Source: an archaeon
Lineage (GTDB): Archaea; Methanobacteriota_B; Thermococci; Methanofastidiosales; NM3
Length of the DNA: 60,881 nt
Direction of reading: 5' to 3'
Assembly (NCBI GenBank): GCA_004212155.1
Contig: RXIG01000011.1
Span: 1 to 60,881, forward strand
Of this stretch, positions 54,767 through 60,881 are shown piece after piece. The first letter of the stretch is position 1; the number at the start of each line of letters is the position of its first letter. The notes under the pieces were generated by a model, which searched no databases, was not told the DNA's origin, and worked only from the letters and a program-made list of their open reading frames with translations. Position numbers and translations under genes: made by a program.

Positions 54767-55540
54767 ATGGTTTACAAAGCACAGTTTGTTCCCGGAGAAT
54801 CGATCGTCTCAAAGAACAGGAAAAAGTACATGGACCCCGAGTACAAGTTCAAAAAACTCAGGTCACTTTCCGATGAGGACCTCGTCCTCGTTCTTGGACA
54901 CCGAGCACCCGGAGAAGACTTCAAGAGCGTTCACCCGCCACTTGATGAAATGGGAGAACCTGACTGCATCATACGTGAGCTCGTAGAACCCACGGAGGGC
55001 GCAAAGGCAGGAGACAGGATCAGGTACGTACAGTTCACCGATTCAGTCTACTTCGCACCGATCACCCCCTACCAGCGTGCGTGGGCGTATCTGCACCGAT
55101 ACCGTGGTATCGACACCGGTACCCTTTCGGGAAGGCAGATCATCGAGGCTCGCGAGCGCGATGTGGAAAAGTATGCAAAAGAGCTTATCGAGTCAGAGAC
55201 CTTCGACCCGGCTCGAACAGGTATCCGTGGTAGGACCGTTCACGGTCACGCCGTCAGGCTTGATGAAAACGGCCTCATGTTCGATGCCATGCAGCGCTAC
55301 ATCTTCGACGCCGACAGCGGCGAGGTAAAGTACGTGAAGAACATGGGCGGAGAACCTATTGACAGACCCGTGTCTGTCGGAAAACCACTCCCCGATGAAG
55401 AGCTCGAGAAGATGACCACCATGTTCCGTGCAGACGGCGTATCCATCACCAAGGACCCAGAGGTCCTCGAGGTCGTTAATGCCGTGCACTGGGGCAGGAC
55501 CTTCGGTGGTTACAAGAGCGTTAACAGGGAGGGACAGTAA
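54767..55540 (+). CDS. mcrG: Methyl-coenzyme M reductase, gamma subunit
   Basis: A 257-residue gamma subunit: [48 protein letters not shown] and [23 protein letters not shown] are conserved. The ATG at 54767 stands at a normal distance from GGAGG at 54751; an ATG at 54758 is too close to it. Completes the heterotrimer with McrA and McrB. Confidence 0.95.
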   Translation: MVYKAQFVPGESIVSKNRKKYMDPEYKFKKLRSLSDEDLVLVLGHRAPGEDFKSVHPPLDEMGEPDCIIRELVEPTEGAKAGDRIRYVQFTDSVYFAPITPYQRAWAYLHRYRGIDTGTLSGRQIIEARERDVEKYAKELIESETFDPARTGIRGRTVHGHAVRLDENGLMFDAMQRYIFDADSGEVKYVKNMGGEPIDRPVSVGKPLPDEELEKMTTMFRADGVSITKDPEVLEVVNAVHWGRTFGGYKSVNREGQ

Positions 55541-57196
55541 ATGGTAGATAGTAGGAAACTTTACATCGACTCCATGAAGAAGAAGTTCCAGGAAAAGCCA
55601 GAGGACAAGAAGACGCAGTTCTACAACTACGGCACCTGGAAACAGTCAAAGTCAAAGTCAAAGTTCGTCGAGTCGTCAAAGAAAATATCGGCTGAGAGGG
55701 GCATTCCCGGCTACAATCCCGACGTGGGTCTTGCTCAGGGCCAGCGTTTGCTCATGCCTTACCAGCTCAGCCACACCGACTACATCGTCGACATGGACGA
55801 CATCCACTTCATGAACAACGCTGCGATGCAGCAGTTGTGGGATGATATCCGCAGGACCGTCATCGTCGGTATGGACATGGCACACAACATCCTCGAGAAG
55901 CGACTTGGTAAGGAAGTGACGCCCGAGACCATCAACCACTACATGGAGCTCATCAACCACACCATGCCCGGTGGTGCGGTCATCCAGGAGCACATGTGTG
56001 AGGTCAACCCAGAGCTTGCCACAGACTGCTACGTGAAGATTTTCACTGGCGATGATGAGCTCGCAGACCAGCTCGACAACCGCTTCCTCATCGACATCAA
56101 CAAGGAGTTCCCCGAGGACCAGGCACAACAGATCAAGGAGAATATCGGCAAGTCGACCTACCAGGTCGTGCGCGTCCCAACGCTCGTTGGCCGCGTCTGC
56201 GACGGTGGTACGATCTCCCGTTGGTCTGGTATGCAGATCGGTATGACGATGATGGGCGCCTATAACATGGCGGCCGGTGAGGCGGCAACAGCCGACTTTT
56301 CATATGCTGCAAAGCACGCATCGGTCATCAACATGGGTTCATTCATGCCTGCCCGAAGGGCACGTGCGAACAACGAGCCCGGAGGCATACCGTTTGGTGT
56401 AATGGCGGACTGTGTACAGTCATCACGTCTGTACCCCGACGACCCTGGTCGTCACACGCTTGAGGCGATCGCCGCCGGTGCGGTGGTCTACGACCAGATA
56501 TATCTCGGTTCGTACATGAGCGGTGGTGTCGGATTCACCCAGTATGCATCCGCGACCTACACCGACAACATCCTTGAGGACTTCATCTACTACGGTATCG
56601 ACTACATCAAGGACAAGTACGGCGACTTCTGCGCAGCACCGACGACAAAGGACGAGATCGAGAAGATCTCCACCGACATCGGCGTCTACTGTCTTGAGAC
56701 ATACGAGAAGTACCCCACCGTGATGGAGTCACACTTCGGTGGCAGCCAGCGCGCAGCATGCATCTCGGCAGCATCCGGATGCGCGACCGCCATGGCAACA
56801 GGCTCGGCCCAGGCAGGTAGCAATGCGTGGTACCACTCCATGATCCTCCACAAGGAGGAGATGGGCAGACTCGGCTTCTACGGCTACGACCTGCAGGACA
56901 TGTGTGGCTCGTCCAACACGTTCTCGTTCAGGTCGGACGAGGGTCTCCCGTTCGAGATGAGGGGTCCAAACTACCCCAACTACGCCATGAACGTCGGTCA
57001 CATGTCGGCATACACCGGTATCGCGACAGCTCCGCACGCCGCCCGCGGCGATGCATGGACGCTCTCGCCGATCATCAAGGTGGCTTTCGCCGACAAGCAC
57101 CTGAACTTCGACTTCGGGCATGTCACCGACTGCTACGGCAAGGGTTGCATGAAGGAATTCATGCCCGCCGGCGAGCGAGATGCGATCATACCGTAA
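55541..57196 (+). CDS. mcrA: Methyl-coenzyme M reductase, alpha subunit
   Basis: A 551-residue alpha subunit that holds coenzyme F430. [20 protein letters not shown] and [13 protein letters not shown], the classic primer-site motifs, are intact; [11 protein letters not shown] has the His that is N-methylated and [13 protein letters not shown] the Arg that is C-methylated in characterised MCRs. The enzyme reduces methyl-CoM with coenzyme B to methane and the heterodisulfide. The motifs fit methanogenic rather than long-chain alkyl-CoM reductases. Codon use is even and the GC content is below that of most of the window, as usual for a very highly expressed gene. Confidence 0.97.
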   Translation: MVDSRKLYIDSMKKKFQEKPEDKKTQFYNYGTWKQSKSKSKFVESSKKISAERGIPGYNPDVGLAQGQRLLMPYQLSHTDYIVDMDDIHFMNNAAMQQLWDDIRRTVIVGMDMAHNILEKRLGKEVTPETINHYMELINHTMPGGAVIQEHMCEVNPELATDCYVKIFTGDDELADQLDNRFLIDINKEFPEDQAQQIKENIGKSTYQVVRVPTLVGRVCDGGTISRWSGMQIGMTMMGAYNMAAGEAATADFSYAAKHASVINMGSFMPARRARANNEPGGIPFGVMADCVQSSRLYPDDPGRHTLEAIAAGAVVYDQIYLGSYMSGGVGFTQYASATYTDNILEDFIYYGIDYIKDKYGDFCAAPTTKDEIEKISTDIGVYCLETYEKYPTVMESHFGGSQRAACISAASGCATAMATGSAQAGSNAWYHSMILHKEEMGRLGFYGYDLQDMCGSSNTFSFRSDEGLPFEMRGPNYPNYAMNVGHMSAYTGIATAPHAARGDAWTLSPIIKVAFADKHLNFDFGHVTDCYGKGCMKEFMPAGERDAIIP

Positions 57197-57204
57197 TCTT
57201 GCAT

Positions 57205-57240
57205 CTCTTTTTTTTCTTTCCCTTTTTCTTTCCCATTTTC
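57205..57240 (+). terminator. T-rich terminator of the mcr operon
   Basis: CATCTCTTTTTTTTC, CCTTTTTC and CCCATTTTC follow the mcrA stop within 45 bases: a series of T tracts of the archaeal terminator kind. Confidence 0.65.
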
Positions 57241-57245
57241 TGGAC

Positions 57246-57265
57246 CGGCGTTGGTACAAAACTAA
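57246..57265. repeat. IS-end-like 20-base repeat, copy 1
   Basis: CGGCGTTGGTACAAAACTAA here differs by one base from 60590-60609, which overlaps the stop codon of a transposase remnant. Same orientation in both places. Probably the terminal sequence of one IS family. Confidence 0.55.
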
Positions 57266-57440
57266 TCCCGATCTTTCCGTTCCAAGCGCAGACTGAGGAT
57301 TATGCCCGCAAAGTATAGTCATTAGAAACGTGATCCTCGAGAGCAAGGGCCCGTACAGGAATTAGATGAACTACTATGCAAAGAGCTACCATACGGGCAG
57401 GAAGTATGGCGACATGAAAGCTGTCGCCAAAAAGAATAGA
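57262..57440. pseudogene. Decayed insertion-sequence remnant behind mcrA
   Basis: On the minus strand 57262-57309 reads AGIILSLRLERKDRD then stop, aligning loosely with AGIAILHNVFTTRVPR-stop at the end of the transposase at 60606; both stops lie inside the shared 20-base IS end. From 57330 to 57440 the plus strand gives SKGPYRN, a stop, then YYAKSYHTGRKYGD, which looks like a broken transposase fragment of either orientation. No intact frame remains. The reading is tentative. Confidence 0.35.
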
Positions 57441-57591
57441 TACATTTTTATATCCCCCTATAAATCCCAATAGTTATTTTTTTTCTATTACTTTTTTGGT
57501 TGGGGGGCTGCAAATCATCACATAATACATAACCTTTCGGGCTTTTCAGGCATATGATGCATCTGCCCTCATCAGTTCCATTGCCCGCATT

Positions 57592-57717
57592 CTAAGATTT
57601 ATTATCATTTTCTTCTTTTACTTCTTCTATCTCGAAATTGCAGCCACATGACTTTTCTTTGGACCTCTTTTTTTCGGTCAAACGCCCGATAATGCTTTTC
57701 TTGTTCTCGTTTCCCAT
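57592..57717 (-). CDS. 41-residue Cys-containing peptide downstream of the permease
   Basis: A small gene on the minus strand. The peptide begins MGNENKKSIIGRLTEKKR, then KEKSCGCNFEIEEVKEE and ends NDNKS. The basic front, the CGC pair and the acidic end resemble small Cys peptides seen next to this permease type in other genomes, though I cannot name a family. GGAGGTGACC lies 4-13 bases before the ATG, the best ribosome site in the region. It is 34 bases after the permease stop, so it is the third gene of a marR-permease-peptide operon. A metal or metalloid chaperone role is a guess. Confidence 0.75.
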   Translation of the reverse strand: MGNENKKSIIGRLTEKKRSKEKSCGCNFEIEEVKEENDNKS

Positions 57718-57751
57718 TATGGTCACCTCCTTTATTCCATAAAATCCATAC

Positions 57752-58648
57752 TTAGATAATATAGTTAAAGAAATATCCTGCTATGACAGCAGTAGAGAAG
57801 ATAACTGTTACAATGGCCACCATCAATTTCTTCTTGAATATCTTCGATAGCATGCTCATCTCAGGGATGGCCATACCAGCACCACCGATGATTAACGCTA
57901 CCACAGCACCGATGCTCATACCCTTCTGCATCAGCGAGATGCCTATGGGTATGGCAGTCTCCGCCCTGATGTAGAGGGGGATCCCAATTGCAGCTGCGAA
58001 GGGGATAGCTAATTTATTAGTTGGACCGGCATACTGTAACACAATCTCCTCCGGCATAAATCCATAGATACTTGCACCCACCCCAACTCCGACGAGAAGG
58101 TAGCCCAGGATGCCCCTATAATCATTCAAAGCGATAGTGAATGAACGTAATAATACCTCCTTCCTTCCCGTGGACGGTGCATCCTTACCATCGACATAAC
58201 ATCCATTCTTGAGCCTGACGTTCTTTACCTGCGACATCGCCCCCGTCTTTTCCAACATCTCCCCAAAAATGATTGAACCTGTAAATACTATGATAAAATA
58301 TGCCACGCATACCCGAAGACCCATCAAAGCCACCAGCATTCCCAAAATAATGGGATTAAGCAGGGGCGAAGCTATTAAAAAAGACATGACTGCACCAATT
58401 GATATGCCAGCTTGCAGAAATCCAATCGTCAAGGGGATGGTAGAACATGCACAAAAGGGCGTTAAAGCCCCAAATAGAGCTCCGATAACATTACCAAATA
58501 TCCCTTTGTCCGCCATAAAGCCCCTGATTTTCTCATCTGGCGCATATGCTAATATGAACGCTACCATTGTGCTGATTACAATAAATAGTATCGTAAGTTC
58601 AGTGGTTATAGTAACAAAAAATCGTATTGTGTCGCCCAAAGAATTCAT
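57752..58648 (-). CDS. ArsP/YraQ-type permease
   Basis: A 298-residue membrane protein of the DUF318/UPF0718 family with about eight spans. ALTPFCACSTIPLTIGFLQAG with CAC, and FLIASPLLNPIILGMLVALMG, are the family signature; a second half repeats the pattern (IGIPLYIRAETAIPIGISLMQKG). ArsP, which exports trivalent organoarsenicals, belongs here; other members have unknown substrates. The flanking MarR gene and the CGC peptide point to a thiophilic toxicant. Confidence 0.82.
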   Translation of the reverse strand: MNSLGDTIRFFVTITTELTILFIVISTMVAFILAYAPDEKIRGFMADKGIFGNVIGALFGALTPFCACSTIPLTIGFLQAGISIGAVMSFLIASPLLNPIILGMLVALMGLRVCVAYFIIVFTGSIIFGEMLEKTGAMSQVKNVRLKNGCYVDGKDAPSTGRKEVLLRSFTIALNDYRGILGYLLVGVGVGASIYGFMPEEIVLQYAGPTNKLAIPFAAAIGIPLYIRAETAIPIGISLMQKGMSIGAVVALIIGGAGMAIPEMSMLSKIFKKKLMVAIVTVIFSTAVIAGYFFNYII

Positions 58649-58663
58649 GGATATGTCCCCCTG

Positions 58664-59113
58664 TTATTTGCGGATACTTCCCAGTCCTTGTTGGCGCAAT
58701 GCCGACACAAGAGCGTTAAGCGTGTTATTTATGTTTGAAAGTGTTTGAAGTTCCTTGTCTTTCAAGGATTCTCCAAGGAAAGATGCATATCGATTATTTA
58801 TTTCCTCAACAGTAAATTTTCCTTTTTCTGTTAGTTCAATACAGCAGATCCTGCCGTCCTTGTGGGAATGCCTGCGGACAGCGTAGCCCTTCGTTTCAAG
58901 ACGGTCGATAATGCGTGTCGCCCCGCTTTTGGTGACGTTCAATGCATCCTTTAGGAGCTTAATGGGGGGATTAGTCTCTTGGGATATTTTCCTTAATGCC
59001 CTATACTCAACAAAAGAAATATCGCCACAACACTCGCCGTTGATATCCTGACATCCAAAGTACCAAGTAAGCTCATGTAAAGATTCATAGATGTCGCACA
59101 AATATCGTTTCAT
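58664..59113 (-). CDS. MarR-family regulator with Cys-rich N-terminus
   Basis: A 149-residue winged-helix protein: PIKLLKDALNVTKSGATRIIDRLETKGYAVRR (recognition helix and wing), then CIELTEKGKFTVEEIN and a dimerisation tail. Cys occur in MKRYLCDIYE, FGCQDINGECCGD and GRICCIEL, unusual numbers for a MarR protein and suitable for sensing thiol-reactive metals. It is 15 bases upstream of the permease. A 23-base palindrome overlaps its promoter, implying autoregulation. Confidence 0.85.
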   Translation of the reverse strand: MKRYLCDIYESLHELTWYFGCQDINGECCGDISFVEYRALRKISQETNPPIKLLKDALNVTKSGATRIIDRLETKGYAVRRHSHKDGRICCIELTEKGKFTVEEINNRYASFLGESLKDKELQTLSNINNTLNALVSALRQQGLGSIRK

Positions 59114-59127
59114 AAATATCATCTCAA

Positions 59128-59150
59128 TATAGTTGATTAAATCAACTATA
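59128..59150. promoter_or_regulatory. 23-base perfect palindrome, probable MarR operator
   Basis: Half-sites TATAGTTGATT and AATCAACTATA surround a single central A, perfect over 11 bases each side. It lies 15 bases in front of the marR ATG, next to the TATA-like ATATTTATATATTA (about 59150-59165), and would cover the transcription start. Bound repressor would block the marR-permease-peptide operon. Confidence 0.75.
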
Positions 59151-59165
59151 ATATATAAATATATC

Positions 59166-59806
59166 GTATCCTGACCTTAACAGTTTGCTAGTAAAAGATG
59201 TGTCCTTGCATTGTTTATAGGTAAAGTAAACACAAAACAAGGAGACTTTTACTTACGCCAAATGACAATAGGGATTACGATTAAGTAGCTTTTCTCTTTT
59301 ATCCTTGCCATAATCAGGTGTTTTCTAATCTCTTATCATTTGCATTCAATATGTTCCATTGGGAGAAAAATTAAGATCAATTCAGTGCAACAATTAATAT
59401 TCTTTTAGAGCAAAATAATTTACATGCCAATCATCATCTAAAGAACGGAAGGAACGCCAAAAAGGTTGAGAGGACAGTCATAGAAAAGATGTAATCAATA
59501 ACTGGTCGAAAACAAAAATTCATAACAAATCAGCCATTATTAAGACCGAAAATAAGAAAAGAAAATAGGAGGGGTTTTATTTATGGTTCATTTTCGAAAG
59601 AACATTTAGGACGAGAAAACGATTCACACGTTACATATAAATATTTGATTATATTTGTATTATATTAAGGTCATATTCAAAAATTCACAAAATAATCTTA
59701 GTAGGATAAAACAATTATCAGAGATTTTCAATATATGCCATATGATAGAAACTGGATGAGGATAACGGACGGTGGCATATACCCCACGTAAGTAAAGAAA
59801 CGTTTG
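59166..59806. other. AT-rich gene-free region of about 640 bases
   Basis: Lies between the MarR promoter and the ribbon-helix-helix gene. Frames are short on both strands; an AGGAGGGG at 59568 precedes only an 8-codon frame. A 10-base inverted pair (TTTACTTACG near 59248, CGTAAGTAAA near 59785) brackets it, too short to prove a mobile element. Looks like decayed accessory DNA. Confidence 0.4.
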
Positions 59807-59974
59807 CTATTTATCCTCTTTCTTCGACTCTTCGATGTGGTCCAATCCGCGCTCTACAAGATAGCGTATGAGCGATGACCTAGACCGAAAGTCCTTTCCT
59901 TCCCCGCATAGCTTGTCCATCCGCCGGATGGTGTATGGGTCGAGATCTATCGTGATCCTGTTCCTTTCAGCCAT
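59807..59974 (-). CDS. Ribbon-helix-helix (CopG-type) regulator
   Basis: A 55-residue protein: RNRITIDLDPYTIRRMDKLCG (beta strand and helix A), then RSRSSLIRYLVERGLDHIEE (helix B with the S-R-S-x-L-I-R motif), the RHH dimer fold. The ATG at 59974 is preferred to one seven codons upstream because the protein fold begins there. It faces a divergent gene at 60125 across two matching inverted repeats that probably are its binding sites. No toxin gene is next to it, so an antitoxin role is not supported. Confidence 0.82.
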   Translation of the reverse strand: MAERNRITIDLDPYTIRRMDKLCGEGKDFRSRSSLIRYLVERGLDHIEESKKEDK

Positions 59975-60022
59975 ATAATCAGGACTACATGGCACCGTAG
60001 GATTATAAAATTATTCTTTATA

Positions 60023-60047
60023 CATCCTATTGTCTTAATTATGGATG
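60023..60047. promoter_or_regulatory. Probable RHH operator 1 (CATCC-N15-GGATG)
   Basis: An inverted repeat with CATCCTAT on the left and ATGGATG on the right, 25 bases end to end. It lies 50 bases upstream of the RHH gene. The same 5-15-5 layout recurs at 60086-60110, centre to centre 63 bases (about six helical turns). Confidence 0.6.
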
Positions 60048-60085
60048 CAAACATTTATATAGTATCCCGATATAATGTCTATCAA

Positions 60086-60110
60086 CATCCAATAGTCATT
60101 ATATAGGATG
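60086..60110. promoter_or_regulatory. Probable RHH operator 2 (CATCC-N15-GGATG)
   Basis: CATCCAAT at the left and ATAGGATG at the right, again 25 bases. It ends 14 bases before the ATG of the divergent gene at 60125 and overlaps its expected transcription start, so binding would repress that gene. Confidence 0.6.
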
Positions 60111-60124
60111 TATTAGGTGGAGAT

Positions 60125-60442
60125 ATGGATATTGAAGAATGGAAGGAAAAAATCCTCGAAAGCGTCGAGGCGCGCTGCGGGGCGACGTTTGCCAATCTGA
60201 TGTTCGACTTCGGCGATGATGCTAAGGGCGAGTATGACCTGTTCGTTCCGGAATCTACAAATCTTGTTATGTGGTCGGGGATGAGCAAGGGCTTCTCGAT
60301 GGCCCTATCCGAGTTGCACAAGGAAGGTCGAATCAGCTTCAAGCCGGATTCGGCATTTCTGTACATGATGGACGGCCTTGTCCTGTCGCTCCCTATCGCC
60401 ATGAGATCAAGGACTACCCCACCATGCACTGGTGTCCCGTAG
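60125..60442 (+). CDS. Hypothetical protein under RHH control, possibly frameshifted
   Basis: A 105-residue protein starting MDIEEWKEKILESVEARCG, with a compact acidic first part and LVMWSGMSKGFSMALSELHKEG. AGGTGGAG is 4-11 bases before the ATG. The last 17 residues (from MRSRTTPP) look random, whereas the next frame from about 60395 reads YRHEIKDYPTMHWCPVAIF before a stop at 60469-60471. A one-base shift near 60390-60400 would join the two into a protein of about 115 residues, so either the gene is broken or the sequence has an error. No family recognised. Confidence 0.55.
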   Translation: MDIEEWKEKILESVEARCGATFANLMFDFGDDAKGEYDLFVPESTNLVMWSGMSKGFSMALSELHKEGRISFKPDSAFLYMMDGLVLSLPIAMRSRTTPPCTGVP

Positions 60443-60589
60443 CCATTTTCTCGACTTCGCCCACGGGATAACTGGGGCAGCGCCGCATGACAGGCGGGAC
60501 GGAGCGTGAGATCATCCATGAATATATGCTGAAAAAAATAAAAAAATTGAAAAGAGATACAACTATATACATATTATGTCCATATAAGA

Positions 60590-60609
60590 CGGCGTTGGGA
60601 CAAAACTAA
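60590..60609. repeat. IS-end-like 20-base repeat, copy 2
   Basis: CGGCGTTGGGACAAAACTAA, one mismatch to 57246-57265. It contains the complement of the transposase stop codon (60606-60608), as expected of an insertion-sequence terminus. Confidence 0.6.
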
Positions 60610-60881
60610 CGCGGCACTCGTGTTGTGAAGACATTGTGCAGGATGGCGATGCCCGCCATCGCCGTCTCCCGGCGGTCCTCCCGCCGCTGGCGGACCGTCC
60701 GCCCGAACCGTCCCTTGTCGCACGCGTACATCGTCTCGCACAGATTGCGCTTGTAGTACTCTTTCAGATAATCGTACGGGTTACCAGGATCCGCTGGTAG
60801 ACCCTGCTCCACTCCGGCCCGAAGCGTGCCTGCCGGCGCTTGGGCAGCACGTACGGCCTCGCCGTGCCAAGCGCCGAGAGC
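60606..60881 (-). pseudogene. Transposase C-terminal part, frameshifted, cut by the window edge
   Basis: On the minus strand 60812-60606 reads NPYDYLKEYYKRNLCETMYA, then KGRFGRTVRQRREDRRETA and AILHNVF, the DDE-transposase end with the catalytic Glu region (Y-K-R-x-x-x-E-T...K..FG) and a typical HN close. Upstream, from 60881 to about 60790, the similar sequence ARPYVLPKRRQARFGPEWSR and VYQRIL lies in another frame. Joining needs a one-base shift near 60785, so this copy is inactive unless the shift is programmed. GC content is high compared with the flanking DNA, in keeping with recent arrival. Confidence 0.7.

Noticed and set aside
59568..59608. AGGAGGGG followed by an 8-codon frame
   Set aside because: The ribosome-site match is good but the peptide (MVHFRKNI) is too short and shows no second copy or conservation evidence.
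59248..59794. Inverted pair TTTACTTACG / CGTAAGTAAA about 540 bases apart
   Set aside because: Only 10 bases match and no transposase or target duplication is seen; likely chance in AT-rich DNA.
59807..59974. RHH protein as antitoxin of a toxin-antitoxin pair
   Set aside because: No small toxin-like gene overlaps or follows it; the adjacent divergent gene does not resemble RelE, PIN or other toxins.
1..60881. CRISPR array or tRNA genes
   Set aside because: No regularly spaced repeats and no T-arm-like GGTTCRA motifs in intergenic DNA were found on reading both strands; a covariance scan could still reveal a tRNA I missed.

Overview
The window comes from a methanogenic archaeon. The decisive evidence is an intact mcrB-mcrD-mcrG-mcrA operon (53101-57196) directly after a run of methanogenesis-marker genes, supported by archaeal TFE, archaeal-type PEP carboxylase, AMP phosphorylase, aTrm56, a NOG1-type GTPase, DUF2110, DUF434 and DUF2111 proteins, and TATA-box promoters, often with leaderless starts. 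McrA carries the canonical GGVGFTQY and YPNYAMN signatures of methanogens. A bacterial-type grpE-dnaK-dnaJ operon and no sign of reverse gyrase fit a non-hyperthermophile. Coding DNA is mostly GC-rich while intergenic DNA is AT-rich. I cannot fix the order; a Methanomassiliicoccales- or Methanofastidiosa-like lineage is a guess only.

Layout. 1-3310: AT-rich accessory DNA with a secreted metallopeptidase, then two tandem 26-residue membrane micropeptide genes and a duplicated promoter. 3311-6318 (minus): an overlapping operon for the non-oxidative pentose phosphate pathway (rpe, split transketolase, transaldolase). 6516-11578 (plus): PEP carboxylase, AMP phosphorylase and a beta-CASP nuclease fused to a phospholipase-D-like domain. 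11542-15455 (minus): radical SAM protein, NOG1 GTPase, DUF2110 protein, TFE. 15762-20220: GNAT acetyltransferase with a PLP racemase, CDF metal transporter, Trm56, MFS transporter and a HiPIP-like Cys protein. 20377-23516: korDABG with a CoA-binding protein. 23513-29447: a membrane protein, hpt-guaA diverging from gfcR-like regulator, pyrK and a compact TGT, then F420:NADP reductase. 29572-35847: UbiB-like kinase, SerB, aminotransferase plus HAD phosphatase, a PAC2 protein, DUF434 protein. 35878-35993: a lone 5S rRNA. 36200-41219: SPASM radical SAM protein and the Hsp70 operon. 41574-46958: endonuclease III-like protein, site-2 protease, four consecutive CBS-domain genes (about 14 CBS motifs), a ferredoxin and small proteins. 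46961-57196: PadR regulator, then mmp6, DUF2111, mmp5, mmp15, mmp17, mmp7, mmp3 and mcrBDGA. 57197-60881: accessory edge with IS relics, a MarR-regulated ArsP-like permease operon with a 41-residue Cys-rich protein, a ribbon-helix-helix regulator with two matching operators, and a broken transposase.

How the genes work together. MCR makes methane; the Mmp3/7/17 genes belong to the set linked to ATP-dependent MCR activation. Kor, PEP carboxylase and the pentose phosphate operon supply carbon skeletons and pentoses; guaA, hpt, pyrK, the PRT-type regulator and AMP phosphorylase handle nucleotides. No tRNA genes and no CRISPR array were found. The least explained items are the micropeptide pair, the CBS-gene array beside the MCR cluster, the beta-CASP/PLD fusion, the HiPIP-like protein, the compact TGT and the permease/Cys-peptide operon.
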